The notes beneath the pieces are model-generated. The model ran no database searches and was not told where the DNA came from. It saw only the letters and a program-made list of their open reading frames with translations. 13,519 nt of DNA from Phycisphaerales bacterium UBA3158 (GTDB taxonomy: Bacteria > Planctomycetota > Phycisphaerae > Phycisphaerales > SM1A02), in assembly GCA_002364555.1 (NCBI GenBank), contig DEYM01000158.1, positions 1 through 13,519 of the forward strand, given 5' to 3'. Shown piece after piece: positions 1 through 6,627 of the stretch (position 1 is its first letter; every line of letters starts with the position of its first letter). A program made the position numbers and the translations under genes.

Positions 1-225
1 CAGATGAGATCGGGTGCCATGCCCCAGGACGCCATTCGCGAAGTGCTTGAACGCATCGCCTCGAGATCCGACCTTCAGGCCAATCATCAGGTTGCGCTGA
101 TAGCCATCCGTCCGGACGGTCATTGGTCGTCTGGTGCGCTGCGTCCGGGATTCCGGCTGGCCTTCAGTGATGGAAGTGGTCATCACACGATGGATCCGGC
201 CTTCGTCCAGTTGCCCGGTACCTGA
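1..225 (+). CDS. Isoaspartyl peptidase / N4-(beta-N-acetylglucosaminyl)-L-asparaginase family, C-terminal fragment
   Basis: Only the last 74 codons are in the window; the frame is open from base 1, so the gene begins upstream. The visible part reads like the C-terminus of the asparaginase_2 / glycosylasparaginase Ntn-hydrolase family: a helix (PQDAIREVLERIA) followed by a beta pair, VALIAIRPDGHWSSGALRPG, then FRLAFSDG. This matches the family pattern in which a 'V-x-x-I-A-L-x-x-x-G-x-x-G-A' strand is followed by '(P/K)GF-x-x-A'. Family members cleave themselves to form an N-terminal Thr nucleophile and hydrolyse beta-aspartyl or glycosyl-asparagine bonds. The catalytic Thr region lies outside the window, so activity and exact subfamily cannot be judged. 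Sixty-one bases separate the stop from the next gene on the same strand, which seems to have its own promoter. Confidence 0.7.
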   Translation, partial: QMRSGAMPQDAIREVLERIASRSDLQANHQVALIAIRPDGHWSSGALRPGFRLAFSDGSGHHTMDPAFVQLPGT

Positions 226-274
226 AGATGCCGTTGATTCCCTTCCCTTGTCGATGATTCCATTTTTACTGGTG

Positions 275-280
275 TATAGT
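275..280 (+). promoter_or_regulatory. -10-like element of the Ppx/GppA gene (leaderless configuration)
   Basis: TATAGT lies exactly 6 nt before the ATG at 287, so a transcript starting about 7 nt after the hexamer would begin at or next to the start codon. No convincing -35 box sits 16-18 nt upstream; the nearest TTG-type hexamer (248-253) is 21 nt away. The AGGA at 282-285 is too close to the ATG to act as a normal Shine-Dalgarno site. The same spacing occurs before two other genes in the window. Confidence 0.45.
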
Positions 281-286
281 CAGGAC

Positions 287-1261
287 ATGACAGAGTCTGC
301 AGGTATTCGCAGGGCTGAACGATTTGCCGCCATTGATGTCGGCAGCAACAGCGTCAAGCTCTCCATCGCCGTCCGTGGGACGAGTCGAAGACCAGCGGTC
401 ATTGAAACGGCTCGAATCGTTTCCCAGCTTGGCCAGAAACAGGCCAGCTCGGGCGAGCTGAACGCGGAATCGATTGAACGAACGGCCCAGGCCATCGCTG
501 AGATGGTCGAGGAGTCCCGGGCACAGGAGGTCGGGGACATACGGGCCATTGCGACTGCTGCGGCTCGGGAAGCGGGCAATGGCGACATGCTTCGTGCCAG
601 AGTCAGGGCGCTCTGTGGGCTCGAACTGGAGATCATCTCCGGTGAAAGAGAAGCCGAGTTGGCGTTCCATGCAGTGTCGTCGCACCACATAATCGACAAT
701 CATCGAAGTCTCGTTTTCGACACCGGTGGCGGCAGTACGGAGCTGGTCATCGCCGATGGTGACCGGATCCTTGAATCCCGATCATTGCCGTTGGGTGCCT
801 TGCGACTAGCGGACAAGTTCGACGCCCTTGGTCGAGTCAGCGACAAGACGCAAACGGCGATTCGATCCCATGTCAGGAAGATCATCGGGAAATCAGGTTT
901 GGATATCGGTGATGCTCGTATCGCGGTCGGTACCGGAGGCACCTGCACCGCGCTTGCGTTGCTGGACATCGGCCCTCTGCCGATTCCACGAAGCGGCAAG
1001 CCGCCGGCGATCCTGCGCGAGAATCACACCATGTCGCGCGACACCATCGACGAGCTCGTCAGATGGCTCGGCAAGATGGAGGTCCCGGATCGAAAGAACA
1101 GCACGGGGCTGAAGACGAGACGTGCCGAAATCGTCGTGGCGGGCGCCTGTATCGTGGCGGAACTGATGGCCATCTTCGACATGGAATGGGTTGCCATGCT
1201 AGATGTGGGACTTCGTGATGGACTGCTGATGGAGATGATGCGGCCGATCGACGAGTCCTGA
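287..1261 (+). CDS. Ppx/GppA family phosphatase (exopolyphosphatase / pppGpp phosphohydrolase type)
   Basis: This 324-residue protein belongs to the ASKHA-fold Ppx/GppA family, which releases phosphate from the ends of inorganic polyphosphate or converts pppGpp to ppGpp. Visible motifs: phosphate-1 loop AAIDVGSNSVKLSIA (residues 14-28); IISGEREAELAF with the presumed catalytic Glu at 120; phosphate-2 loop VFDTGGGSTELV (143-154); SLPLGALRLADKF (166-178); and the nucleotide-binding GTGGTCTALA loop (215-224). It has only the two N-terminal lobes, like the roughly 310-residue family members, and lacks the C-terminal HD-like domain of the about 500-residue E. coli Ppx. The frame is open back to 134, but the first ATG in family register is 287, ten or so residues before the phosphate-1 loop. 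The stop is 4 nt from the end of the convergent ATP-grasp gene. Polyphosphate versus pppGpp preference cannot be read from sequence. Confidence 0.9.
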   Translation: MTESAGIRRAERFAAIDVGSNSVKLSIAVRGTSRRPAVIETARIVSQLGQKQASSGELNAESIERTAQAIAEMVEESRAQEVGDIRAIATAAAREAGNGDMLRARVRALCGLELEIISGEREAELAFHAVSSHHIIDNHRSLVFDTGGGSTELVIADGDRILESRSLPLGALRLADKFDALGRVSDKTQTAIRSHVRKIIGKSGLDIGDARIAVGTGGTCTALALLDIGPLPIPRSGKPPAILRENHTMSRDTIDELVRWLGKMEVPDRKNSTGLKTRRAEIVVAGACIVAELMAIFDMEWVAMLDVGLRDGLLMEMMRPIDES

Positions 1262-1265
1262 TCGG

Positions 1266-2162
1266 TCAGCTTCGAAGCCTGGCGATGAGCGAATCGGCAA
1301 GCGCCTCAGCGGATCGAGGGCAATGGCGGAAGAAGAGCGATGGTTCGACCAGTTCGACTTCATTGACCAGCGGAATCTCGTCATGCTTGAGAAAGTCGAC
1401 TCTCGCGTACAGCGGTGGGGCGTTCTGCTCGCCAGTCCATGAGGGATTGGCTTGCAACGTGCACATCACGTGTTCGACGAGTTTCAATTCATCGGCACCA
1501 AGTCGACAGGGGCGATCGATGGCGCCGAAATCATCCTGTACTCGATAGTCGCCGGGTGCCGGTATCTTCTCGACGGCATGAGTCAGTACGCCATCGATGA
1601 AGATGGCTGAGCGTTCGCCGGCATGTTCAACACTTGAGAGGTAGGGCTGGACGAGGACGGCTTCGGTTTCGAGGAGCGTGGAGAGATGATGTTCCGCCTC
1701 GATCAGGCTCTTGTCATTCGGATCGAACCGAAAGGTGCCTCTGGCGGTTGCGCCGATGCGAGGCTTGATGAAGCCTCTTTGCCATCCGTGATCATCAAGA
1801 ATACCCTTCAGATCGAACCGTTCGCCCGATTCGAGCCAATGGGTCGGAATGATGGGTATGCCCGCATTCTCCAGATCCCTCAGATACGACTTGCAGGTGT
1901 TCCAACGAATGGTGTTGATGGGATTGAGCAGGCGAGTGAGGCCGGCGGTCTCCTCGGCCCATGTCACGAATTCCGCACGTCGATGGGCGTAGTCCCATGT
2001 CGTTCGAATGAGACAGCAGTCGTATGCGGTCCAGTCCACAGCGGAATCCGACCAGCATGGTTGATCGAAATCGATTTGGTGTGAGCGAATGGCTTCGTGG
2101 AGGGGGCGGTCGTCCACTTCCCATTCAGGCAGCTCTTCACAGGTTGCCAGTGCGATTCGCAT
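1266..2162 (-). CDS. ATP-grasp domain ligase (RimK/glutathione synthetase-like), substrate unknown
   Basis: This 298-residue protein has the layout of a stand-alone ATP-grasp ligase, which uses ATP to activate a carboxylate as an acyl-phosphate and join it to an amine or similar nucleophile. An N-terminal pre-ATP-grasp part (1-75) contains CCLIRTTWDY (49-58). It is followed by LLNPINTIRWNTCKSYL (78-94), GFIKPRIGATARGTF (130-144, ATP-binding Lys 133), VLVQPYLSSVEHAGERSAIF (169-188), HAVEKIPAPGDYRVQDDFG (195-213), and the metal/phosphate-binding end YARVDFL...NEVELVEPSLFF (252-278). The style resembles actinobacterial 'RimK-type' ligases, including the cycloserine-pathway enzyme DcsG; that comparison is from memory and does not fix the substrate. 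The start ATG leaves 61 bp to the divergent MFS gene. D-Ala-D-Ala ligase is unlikely, because a proper ddl is present elsewhere in the window. Confidence 0.8.
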   Translation of the reverse strand: MRIALATCEELPEWEVDDRPLHEAIRSHQIDFDQPCWSDSAVDWTAYDCCLIRTTWDYAHRRAEFVTWAEETAGLTRLLNPINTIRWNTCKSYLRDLENAGIPIIPTHWLESGERFDLKGILDDHGWQRGFIKPRIGATARGTFRFDPNDKSLIEAEHHLSTLLETEAVLVQPYLSSVEHAGERSAIFIDGVLTHAVEKIPAPGDYRVQDDFGAIDRPCRLGADELKLVEHVMCTLQANPSWTGEQNAPPLYARVDFLKHDEIPLVNEVELVEPSLFFRHCPRSAEALADSLIARLRS

Positions 2163-2171
2163 GATTCGATG

Positions 2172-2177
2172 ATTCTA
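2172..2177 (-). promoter_or_regulatory. Possible -10 element of the ATP-grasp gene
   Basis: On the minus strand TAGAAT (5 of 6 consensus positions) lies 9 nt before the ATG at 2162, which would give a leader of only a few bases. No recognisable -35 hexamer is found at 16-18 nt and no Shine-Dalgarno sequence precedes the ATG. Position and match are suggestive only. Confidence 0.3.
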
Positions 2178-2206
2178 TGGTGTAGGCATCGAACGCGAGG
2201 CATCGT

Positions 2207-2212
2207 TACACT
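2207..2212 (+). promoter_or_regulatory. Possible -10 element of the MFS gene
   Basis: TACACT, the same hexamer found before murC and the response regulator, lies 11 nt before the MFS ATG. It would give a leader of about 5 nt without a Shine-Dalgarno site. There is no good -35 partner. Together with the opposite-strand TAGAAT at 2172-2177 it would make the 61-bp gap a divergent promoter region. Confidence 0.3.
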
Positions 2213-2223
2213 CTCAACTGCTC

Positions 2224-3555
2224 ATGACCACAAGCTCCATCCCGACAATCGACCTGCACAACGAGTATCCGGCAGGTCGTTCCAAAGCGTGGCTGGCTTG
2301 GTCGATGCCTGCCCTGTTCTTTCTCTATGAATTCATGATTCGGGTTTCTCCCGGAGTCATCGAAGGCGATCTTCAGACGCAGTTCAATGTGTCGACGACT
2401 CAAATCGGCTTCAGCATGAGCATGTACTACTACGCGTACGCGCCCATGCAGCTTGTAGTTGGCATACTCCTCGATCGACTTGGTGGACGCTGGCCGATGG
2501 CGATCGCGGCGCTGATCTGTGCTGGTGGTTGCTTCCTGTTCGCGGTGGCGGGAGGAATGAACGGGCTTGGTTCCGCCAGGTTCCTGATGGGTTTCGGATC
2601 CGCCTTCGCCTACGTCGGCACGGTCTATGTCGGATCCATCTGGTTCCCGGGACGCCGCATTGCGCTGCTTTCGGGTGTGACCGCCGCGCTGGGGATGCTG
2701 GGTGCGGTGTCGGCTGAAGCCCTGCTCGGTTTCCTGCTGGAAGCAGTCACATGGCGAGAGGCCTTCAATCTGTTCGCGCTGGTGGCGGTTGCCATCGGAA
2801 TTCTGATGTGGATGCTGATTCCACGTAATCCGACCTGGTACACCGATCAGGTCAGCCACGCCAGAGATACACATGGCTGCGGAATTCTGTCCGGTTTGGC
2901 CTGCGTGATGAAAAACCGTCAGACCTGGATGCTGGCGTTGGTGACGGCGCTGGTCTATCTGCCGATCGGAACCTTTGCGGCCCTCTGGGGTATTCGCTAT
3001 CTCGAGGTCGCCATGGGATTCTCGTCGAGTGCATCGGGGCCAGCGGTCTCGATGATGTTCATCGGACTGGGCATCGTTGGTCCAGTGATCGGCTGGTTGT
3101 CCGATCGTTTTCATCATCGATCGATGTACTTGCGCATGGGTACGGTGGTGGGTCTGATCTCCTCAGCGGGTCTGCTCATGATCCCGATGGGCATGGACTG
3201 GCTGGTGTATGTGCTGCTTCTTCTGCTTGGTGGTTCCGCCGGAACCGTTGTCGTGGCGTTTCCACTGGCCATGGAACACAATCCCCATCACAGTCGTGGA
3301 ACCGCTATGACATTCGTGAATTTCACCCAGATGATCCTGGCAGGATTCGGCCAATGGCTCATCGGTGGACTGCTCGACACGGGCGCCTCGACCGGGAATT
3401 CCATGGAAACCCTGGATGGCGATGATTTCAAGAAGGCCTTTCTGATCCTTCCAGCAGCTCTTCTGGTAAGTGTCGTGGTGGCCTGGTTCCTCAAAGATCC
3501 CCAAATCGACTCCCAGGATCAAAACGCTGTGCTCTCTACGCCACTTGCTGATTGA
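2224..3555 (+). CDS. Major facilitator superfamily (MFS) transporter, substrate unknown
   Basis: This 443-residue inner-membrane protein has about 12 hydrophobic segments in two halves, the usual MFS length and layout. The first half has a short polar N-terminus (1-20), a first membrane segment with WLAWSMPALFFLYEFMIRVS, then FSMSMYYYAYAPMQLVVGIL leading into the loop-2 motif A LLDRLGGR (GxxxDRxGR type). The second half has the matching loop GWLSDRFHHR after a Gly-rich helix (MFIGLGIVGPVIG). An Arg within the first membrane segment (EFMIRVSPG) could contact an anionic substrate; this is inference. Similar proteins are common in gammaproteobacteria as uncharacterised MFS members, so substrate and direction cannot be assigned. 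It is divergent from the ATP-grasp ligase across 61 bp. Its stop codon overlaps the TTGACA box of the next gene's promoter. Confidence 0.88.
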   Translation: MTTSSIPTIDLHNEYPAGRSKAWLAWSMPALFFLYEFMIRVSPGVIEGDLQTQFNVSTTQIGFSMSMYYYAYAPMQLVVGILLDRLGGRWPMAIAALICAGGCFLFAVAGGMNGLGSARFLMGFGSAFAYVGTVYVGSIWFPGRRIALLSGVTAALGMLGAVSAEALLGFLLEAVTWREAFNLFALVAVAIGILMWMLIPRNPTWYTDQVSHARDTHGCGILSGLACVMKNRQTWMLALVTALVYLPIGTFAALWGIRYLEVAMGFSSSASGPAVSMMFIGLGIVGPVIGWLSDRFHHRSMYLRMGTVVGLISSAGLLMIPMGMDWLVYVLLLLLGGSAGTVVVAFPLAMEHNPHHSRGTAMTFVNFTQMILAGFGQWLIGGLLDTGASTGNSMETLDGDDFKKAFLILPAALLVSVVVAWFLKDPQIDSQDQNAVLSTPLAD

Positions 3556-3579
3556 CACCGGCCCCAGTCAGGACACAAT
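3552..3579 (+). promoter_or_regulatory. Sigma70-like promoter of the Cys-repeat/dockerin-like secreted protein
   Basis: A perfect TTGACA (-35, 3552-3557) is followed after 16 nt by CACAAT (-10, 3574-3579, 4 of 6). Transcription would begin near 3586, giving a leader of about 40 nt that carries the Shine-Dalgarno site at 3607-3614. The -35 box overlaps the stop codon of the MFS gene. Confidence 0.6.
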
Positions 3580-3606
3580 AGAGATGTCGTCGCATCCGCG
3601 ATCATC

Positions 3607-3614
3607 AGGAAGGA
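3607..3614 (+). promoter_or_regulatory. Ribosome binding site deciding the start at 3626
   Basis: AGGAAGGA ends 11 nt before the ATG at 3626. It selects this ATG, directly in front of the signal peptide, over the in-frame upstream ATG at 3584. The 3584 start would add 14 polar residues ahead of the signal peptide and would lie at the predicted transcription start. Confidence 0.6.
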
Positions 3615-3625
3615 ACGGCCATTCA

Positions 3626-5128
3626 ATGAGTCTTCAAACGCGAAGCATATGTCTCCTGTCATCCGTGCTGGTTCCGGTCCTGGGTGTGAACCTGATCGCG
3701 GCGGAATCAAGATTGAATCCAGTCGACGCCAGTCTTGACCGTATCGATGTCATGTCCATCGAGCTGCGTCCCTCTGATGTGGATCTCCCAGTCGTCACCA
3801 ATCGAACTTCCATCGACAGGGGATGTCCTCCTGAGGTGATGGCCCACACGGATTCCGATTTCGGCACTGGTCAGTACACGCTCCAGGCAGGATTCGAGCA
3901 GGGGGAAAGCGTCGGCATCTCCTTCGTCATGCCAGCTCAGGCCTTCCCACTCAAATTCGAGAGTGCGCAGATCCTCTTCGCCACCTTCAACGCGACCGTT
4001 CAGACCACGACCGAATGGTCGGTGCTCGTCTATTCCGGTACACCGGACAACGGATCCCTCATCGCGCAATATTCGTCGGATGGAAAGATTCTGCCGCATC
4101 TCGTGATGCCGCCGGGTACGACGGGAACGATCCTTCAATTCAGCATCGCGGCGGATGATCCAGATCAGATCTTCATCCAGGACGACGGATCGCAGACGTT
4201 CACGGTGGCCTTTCGAATCGATGCCCATAATTCACCGGGCAATCCCTGCATCTCGCCCCCGGCTGAAACCCAGAACGCCTTTCCGGCAACCGATGTGAGT
4301 GGACTCGCATCGCCCACGGGCAATTGGCTCGATCTTGTTCCAGGCTCGTTCTGTCTGTGCGGCACTGGCTGGACGAACTTCCAGCAACTGCCCGCCTTCT
4401 GCACGCCAAGTGGCGATTGGGTGATGAACACGACGGTGACACCCTTCAACTGCGGCGCTGCCGAAGGCGCGTGCTGCAAGCTGGATGGAACCTGCATCGA
4501 GACGACCGAACTGCTCTGCGAGACACTCTCCGGAGCGTTCCAGGGTGATTCGACGCTCTGTGTGGATGTCTCCTGCCCCGATCCACAGGGTGCCTGCTGC
4601 GTCCCGGCGACCGGCGCCTGTGTCGATGGGGTGACCGAGGCTCAGTGCACGGCCTTCAATGGAACATTCCTCATCGGCAACACCTGTGCCGACGTGGTGT
4701 GTTTTCCCGAGGGTGCGTGCTGCACGATCGAGGGCGAGTGTGTTCCCGATGTCAGCCCGGAGGCCTGTGCCGCATTCGGTGGTGTCTTCCAGGGTGATGG
4801 CACCAGCTGCGCCACCATCGAATGTCCCGCCCCGGAAGGTTGGTGCTGTCCCGATTCGGCGGGCTGCTTCGAGTTCGACGAGGAGACCTGCCTTCTCTTC
4901 GGTGGTACGTGGGGTGGCCCCGGAACCAGCTGCTCGGATGCGGATGCCTGCGACTCGACGGGATCATGCCCGGGTGATCTCAATGGCGATGGAGTCGTCG
5001 ATGTCGACGATGTCCTCGAAGTGCTTTCCAACTACGGCACCAGCAGTGGTGAGGGCGATGTGGACGGCGATGGCGATTCGGACGTCAACGACGTCCTTGC
5101 GGTCATCAACGGCTGGGGTCCTTGCTGA
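3626..5128 (+). CDS. Secreted Cys-repeat protein with C-terminal dockerin-like (EF-hand-type) tail
   Basis: This 500-residue exported protein has no recognised enzymatic domain. Layout: signal peptide (1 to about 26, ending in NLIAA); a beta-rich, Thr/Ser- and Asp-rich domain (about 55-280); four tandem six-cysteine repeats of 41-43 residues (281-447) starting GACC, GACC, GACC and GWCC; and a 53-residue tail (448-500) starting CPGDLNGDGVVDVDDVLEVL and ending NGWGPC. The tail holds two Ca-binding loops, DLNGDGVVDVDD and DVDGDGDSDVND, each followed by a short helix, as in dockerin type I or planctomycete secreted proteins. Repeats probably fold through three disulfides each outside the cytoplasm. 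The role is likely structural or attachment at the cell surface; this is inference. The start is set by the signal peptide and the AGGAAGGA site. The 3' end overlaps the convergent methyltransferase gene by 23 bp. Confidence 0.85.
   Translation: MSLQTRSICLLSSVLVPVLGVNLIAAESRLNPVDASLDRIDVMSIELRPSDVDLPVVTNRTSIDRGCPPEVMAHTDSDFGTGQYTLQAGFEQGESVGISFVMPAQAFPLKFESAQILFATFNATVQTTTEWSVLVYSGTPDNGSLIAQYSSDGKILPHLVMPPGTTGTILQFSIAADDPDQIFIQDDGSQTFTVAFRIDAHNSPGNPCISPPAETQNAFPATDVSGLASPTGNWLDLVPGSFCLCGTGWTNFQQLPAFCTPSGDWVMNTTVTPFNCGAAEGACCKLDGTCIETTELLCETLSGAFQGDSTLCVDVSCPDPQGACCVPATGACVDGVTEAQCTAFNGTFLIGNTCADVVCFPEGACCTIEGECVPDVSPEACAAFGGVFQGDGTSCATIECPAPEGWCCPDSAGCFEFDEETCLLFGGTWGGPGTSCSDADACDSTGSCPGDLNGDGVVDVDDVLEVLSNYGTSSGEGDVDGDGDSDVNDVLAVINGWGPC
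4466..4966 (+). repeat. Four tandem six-cysteine protein repeats (41-43 codons each)
   Basis: The units begin at 4466, 4589, 4712 and 4838. Each follows the pattern G(A/W)CC, Cys about 7 residues later, Cys about 8-9 further on, then (N/G)G.(F/W) and two more cysteines five to six residues apart. The sequence similarity is at protein level; at DNA level only short pieces such as TTCCAGGGTGAT recur in units 1 and 3. Unit 4 is the most diverged and joins the Ca-binding tail. Confidence 0.85.
4967..5125 (+). other. Dockerin-like double Ca-binding tail (domain in the secreted protein)
   Basis: Two 12-residue Asp-rich loops, DLNGDGVVDVDD and DVDGDGDSDVND, each precede a short hydrophobic helix (VLEVLSNYG and VLAVINGWG). 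The domain starts and ends with Cys. Dockerin-like tails of this kind sit at the C-termini of many planctomycete exported proteins and may dock to a partner or to the cell surface. No cohesin is visible in the window. Confidence 0.75.
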
Positions 5129-5855
5129 TTCCCGCATCGCATTCGGCAAGCCTTTCACCAGTGATGGCCAAGGCCTCTTCAGATCGATCGATTCCGGTCG
5201 CCTGGCGTCCGGTGGTCACCGCGGCGACAAGTGTCGTGCCGGAACCGCAGAATGGATCGAGGACATGCCCCGATTCGGGGCAGCATGCCTCGACGAGCAT
5301 CTTCAGCAAGTCGATGGGTTTCTGGGTCGGCCAACCGGTTCGTTCATGAGCCATGTTGTTGATCGACGGAATATCCAGGACGTCGGTGGCCTTCTTCATC
5401 TGTCCCTTGAGTCGTTGACTCGTTGCCGGAACGAGCGGTGGCTTGAAGTAGTACGAAGGACTCTTCGCATAGAAGAGAATATCGTCATGTTTCCTCGCGA
5501 ATCTCCGGGGCGATGATCCGCCCAGCCCATATCGCCAGACCAGCTGATTGACGAAGGCATCCCGCCCCATCAACTCATCCAGTGTCAGACGGAGATGGTG
5601 GACCTGACGCCAGTCGCAATGCAGCAGGAGTATGCCGTCCTCGTGAAGATGTCGAAGAACGGATTCGAGTCTCGGCCTCATGAAGCCCATGTACTCGATC
5701 GGATCATCGAGGAGATCGTCGAAATGCGTTCCATCCCGACCCGACATCTGTCGTCCCACGCCGAAGGGGGGGTCCATGTAGACAAGATCGGCCTGAAGTG
5801 GTTCCAGATCGTGCAGGACATCCAGACAATCACCGTGATGAAGTGTTGCAGGCAC
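5106..5855 (-). CDS. Beta-class site-specific DNA methyltransferase (N6-adenine/N4-cytosine type), solitary
   Basis: With a GTG start at 5855 this is a 249-residue SAM-dependent amino-methyltransferase. Motif order is that of the beta class: HHGDCLDVL (6-14), catalytic motif IV DLVYMDPPFG (23-32), GILLLHCDWRQVHHL (74-88), a compact middle part (about 95-172) that must hold target recognition, GWPTQKP (174-180), then SAM-binding motif I VLDPFCGSGTT (198-208) and GIDRSEEALA (221-230). No restriction nuclease is adjacent. The frame is open up to 6176, but that extension lies within the upstream exported-protein gene and reads as non-protein. The GTG is 23 nt after that gene's stop and puts HHGDCL at the usual distance from the N-terminus. 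A CTG at 5882 overlapping the stop is a less likely alternative. The target sequence cannot be predicted. Confidence 0.85.
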   Translation of the reverse strand: MPATLHHGDCLDVLHDLEPLQADLVYMDPPFGVGRQMSGRDGTHFDDLLDDPIEYMGFMRPRLESVLRHLHEDGILLLHCDWRQVHHLRLTLDELMGRDAFVNQLVWRYGLGGSSPRRFARKHDDILFYAKSPSYYFKPPLVPATSQRLKGQMKKATDVLDIPSINNMAHERTGWPTQKPIDLLKMLVEACCPESGHVLDPFCGSGTTLVAAVTTGRQATGIDRSEEALAITGERLAECDAGISKDPSR

Positions 5856-5878
5856 GATTCCAATGCTATCTGATGGGC

Positions 5879-6616
5879 TCAGCGGCGTCTTCGACGTACG
5901 CCCTGAATGGCGAGCAACATCACGACAAGACCGCCGGGGGCTGGTATGTCCGTGATCTCGAAATCGAAGTACTGGAAATCCGGACCCGCATCCTCGGATG
6001 GATCGAAGTCGAAGCTGTCGGCCACCGACCAGATTCCACCCTGGCTGGTGAGCAGCTGGATGGTGTTGTTGTTCGACAATCCACCTTGCTGGAACTCGTT
6101 GAACTGGAGGCTCCCGGCATCGCCGAAGGCCAGATTCGAAGCGGCCATGGCTGCCGAGTTCACGCCTGAATCCCATTGGAAGAGACCGCTGAGCAATGTG
6201 GTGTCACCAAGAGGGACGGCATCGAAGGTGCCGCCGGCATCGGCATTGAACTGCCAGCTGGCGGACCCTGGAACGAACATGGTCGCCGAGACCGCCGTGG
6301 TCTGTCCCGGAGGATCGAATGATTCGACGCCACCGAGCATCGTGACGATCGAGAGGCCCGAGCCCGTCTCGGCCAGGAAGACGTTGATCCGGTTCTGGGT
6401 ATCGATGCCCTGTGACTGGAGTTCCTGATTGACTCGATTGATGTCCTGGAGGGAGAAGACAGTGCTGGTGGTCTCGAGAATGTCCGCGAATTCACCTGAA
6501 GCGATGTTCACTTCGGTACCGTTCCAGGCAACGAACTGGGCGCTGCCGGCCGCCAGCAGCTGGCAGCTGCAGGTCGCGATGGCCACGGTGATGAACCAGA
6601 GCTTGGGTGCTCTCAT
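5879..6616 (-). CDS. Exported protein with PEP-CTERM-like (PAPG) sorting tail, function unknown
   Basis: This 245-residue protein starts with a signal peptide (1 to about 25: MRAPK, then the hydrophobic LWFITVAIATCSCQLLAAG). The middle is a low-charge, Gly/Ser/Asn/Phe-rich beta-type domain with no recognised family. The C-terminus (224-245) is a sorting signal: IPAPGG, a hydrophobic stretch LVVMLLAIQGV, and five arginines. PAPG in place of PEP is the variant seen often in Phycisphaerae. Such tails are recognised by an exosortase that removes them and anchors or releases the protein. No exosortase is in the window. The ATG at 6616 is chosen over the one at 6646, because AGGAAGGAAG lies 11 nt before it and the signal peptide starts here. 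A promoter lies at 6677-6704, and the methyltransferase follows 23 nt downstream. Confidence 0.8.
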   Translation of the reverse strand: MRAPKLWFITVAIATCSCQLLAAGSAQFVAWNGTEVNIASGEFADILETTSTVFSLQDINRVNQELQSQGIDTQNRINVFLAETGSGLSIVTMLGGVESFDPPGQTTAVSATMFVPGSASWQFNADAGGTFDAVPLGDTTLLSGLFQWDSGVNSAAMAASNLAFGDAGSLQFNEFQQGGLSNNNTIQLLTSQGGIWSVADSFDFDPSEDAGPDFQYFDFEITDIPAPGGLVVMLLAIQGVRRRRR

Positions 6617-6627
6617 GGACTCTCTTG

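Noticed and set aside
134..286. Upstream extension of the Ppx/GppA frame
   Set aside because: It overlaps the asparaginase-type gene and has no family similarity. The ATG at 287 starts the family-like protein.
1262..1265. Possible terminator between the convergent ppx-type and ATP-grasp genes
   Set aside because: The gap is only 4 bp and no GC-rich stem with a T-run is seen across the two gene ends.
2206..3117. 303-codon open frame on the minus strand inside the MFS gene
   Set aside because: Its product is rich in His, Arg, Gln and Asp with no hydrophobic core or motif, as expected for the antisense of a membrane-protein gene. The plus-strand MFS protein is convincing.
4659..5516. 285-codon plus-strand frame over the secreted protein and the methyltransferase
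   Set aside because: Out-of-frame reading of the Cys repeats followed by antisense of the methyltransferase. The product is Arg/Ser-rich without structure.
5856..6176. Upstream extension of the methyltransferase frame to 6176
   Set aside because: This stretch is a second frame of the PAPG-tailed protein gene and reads as Arg/His-rich nonsense. Methyltransferase similarity begins next to the GTG at 5855.
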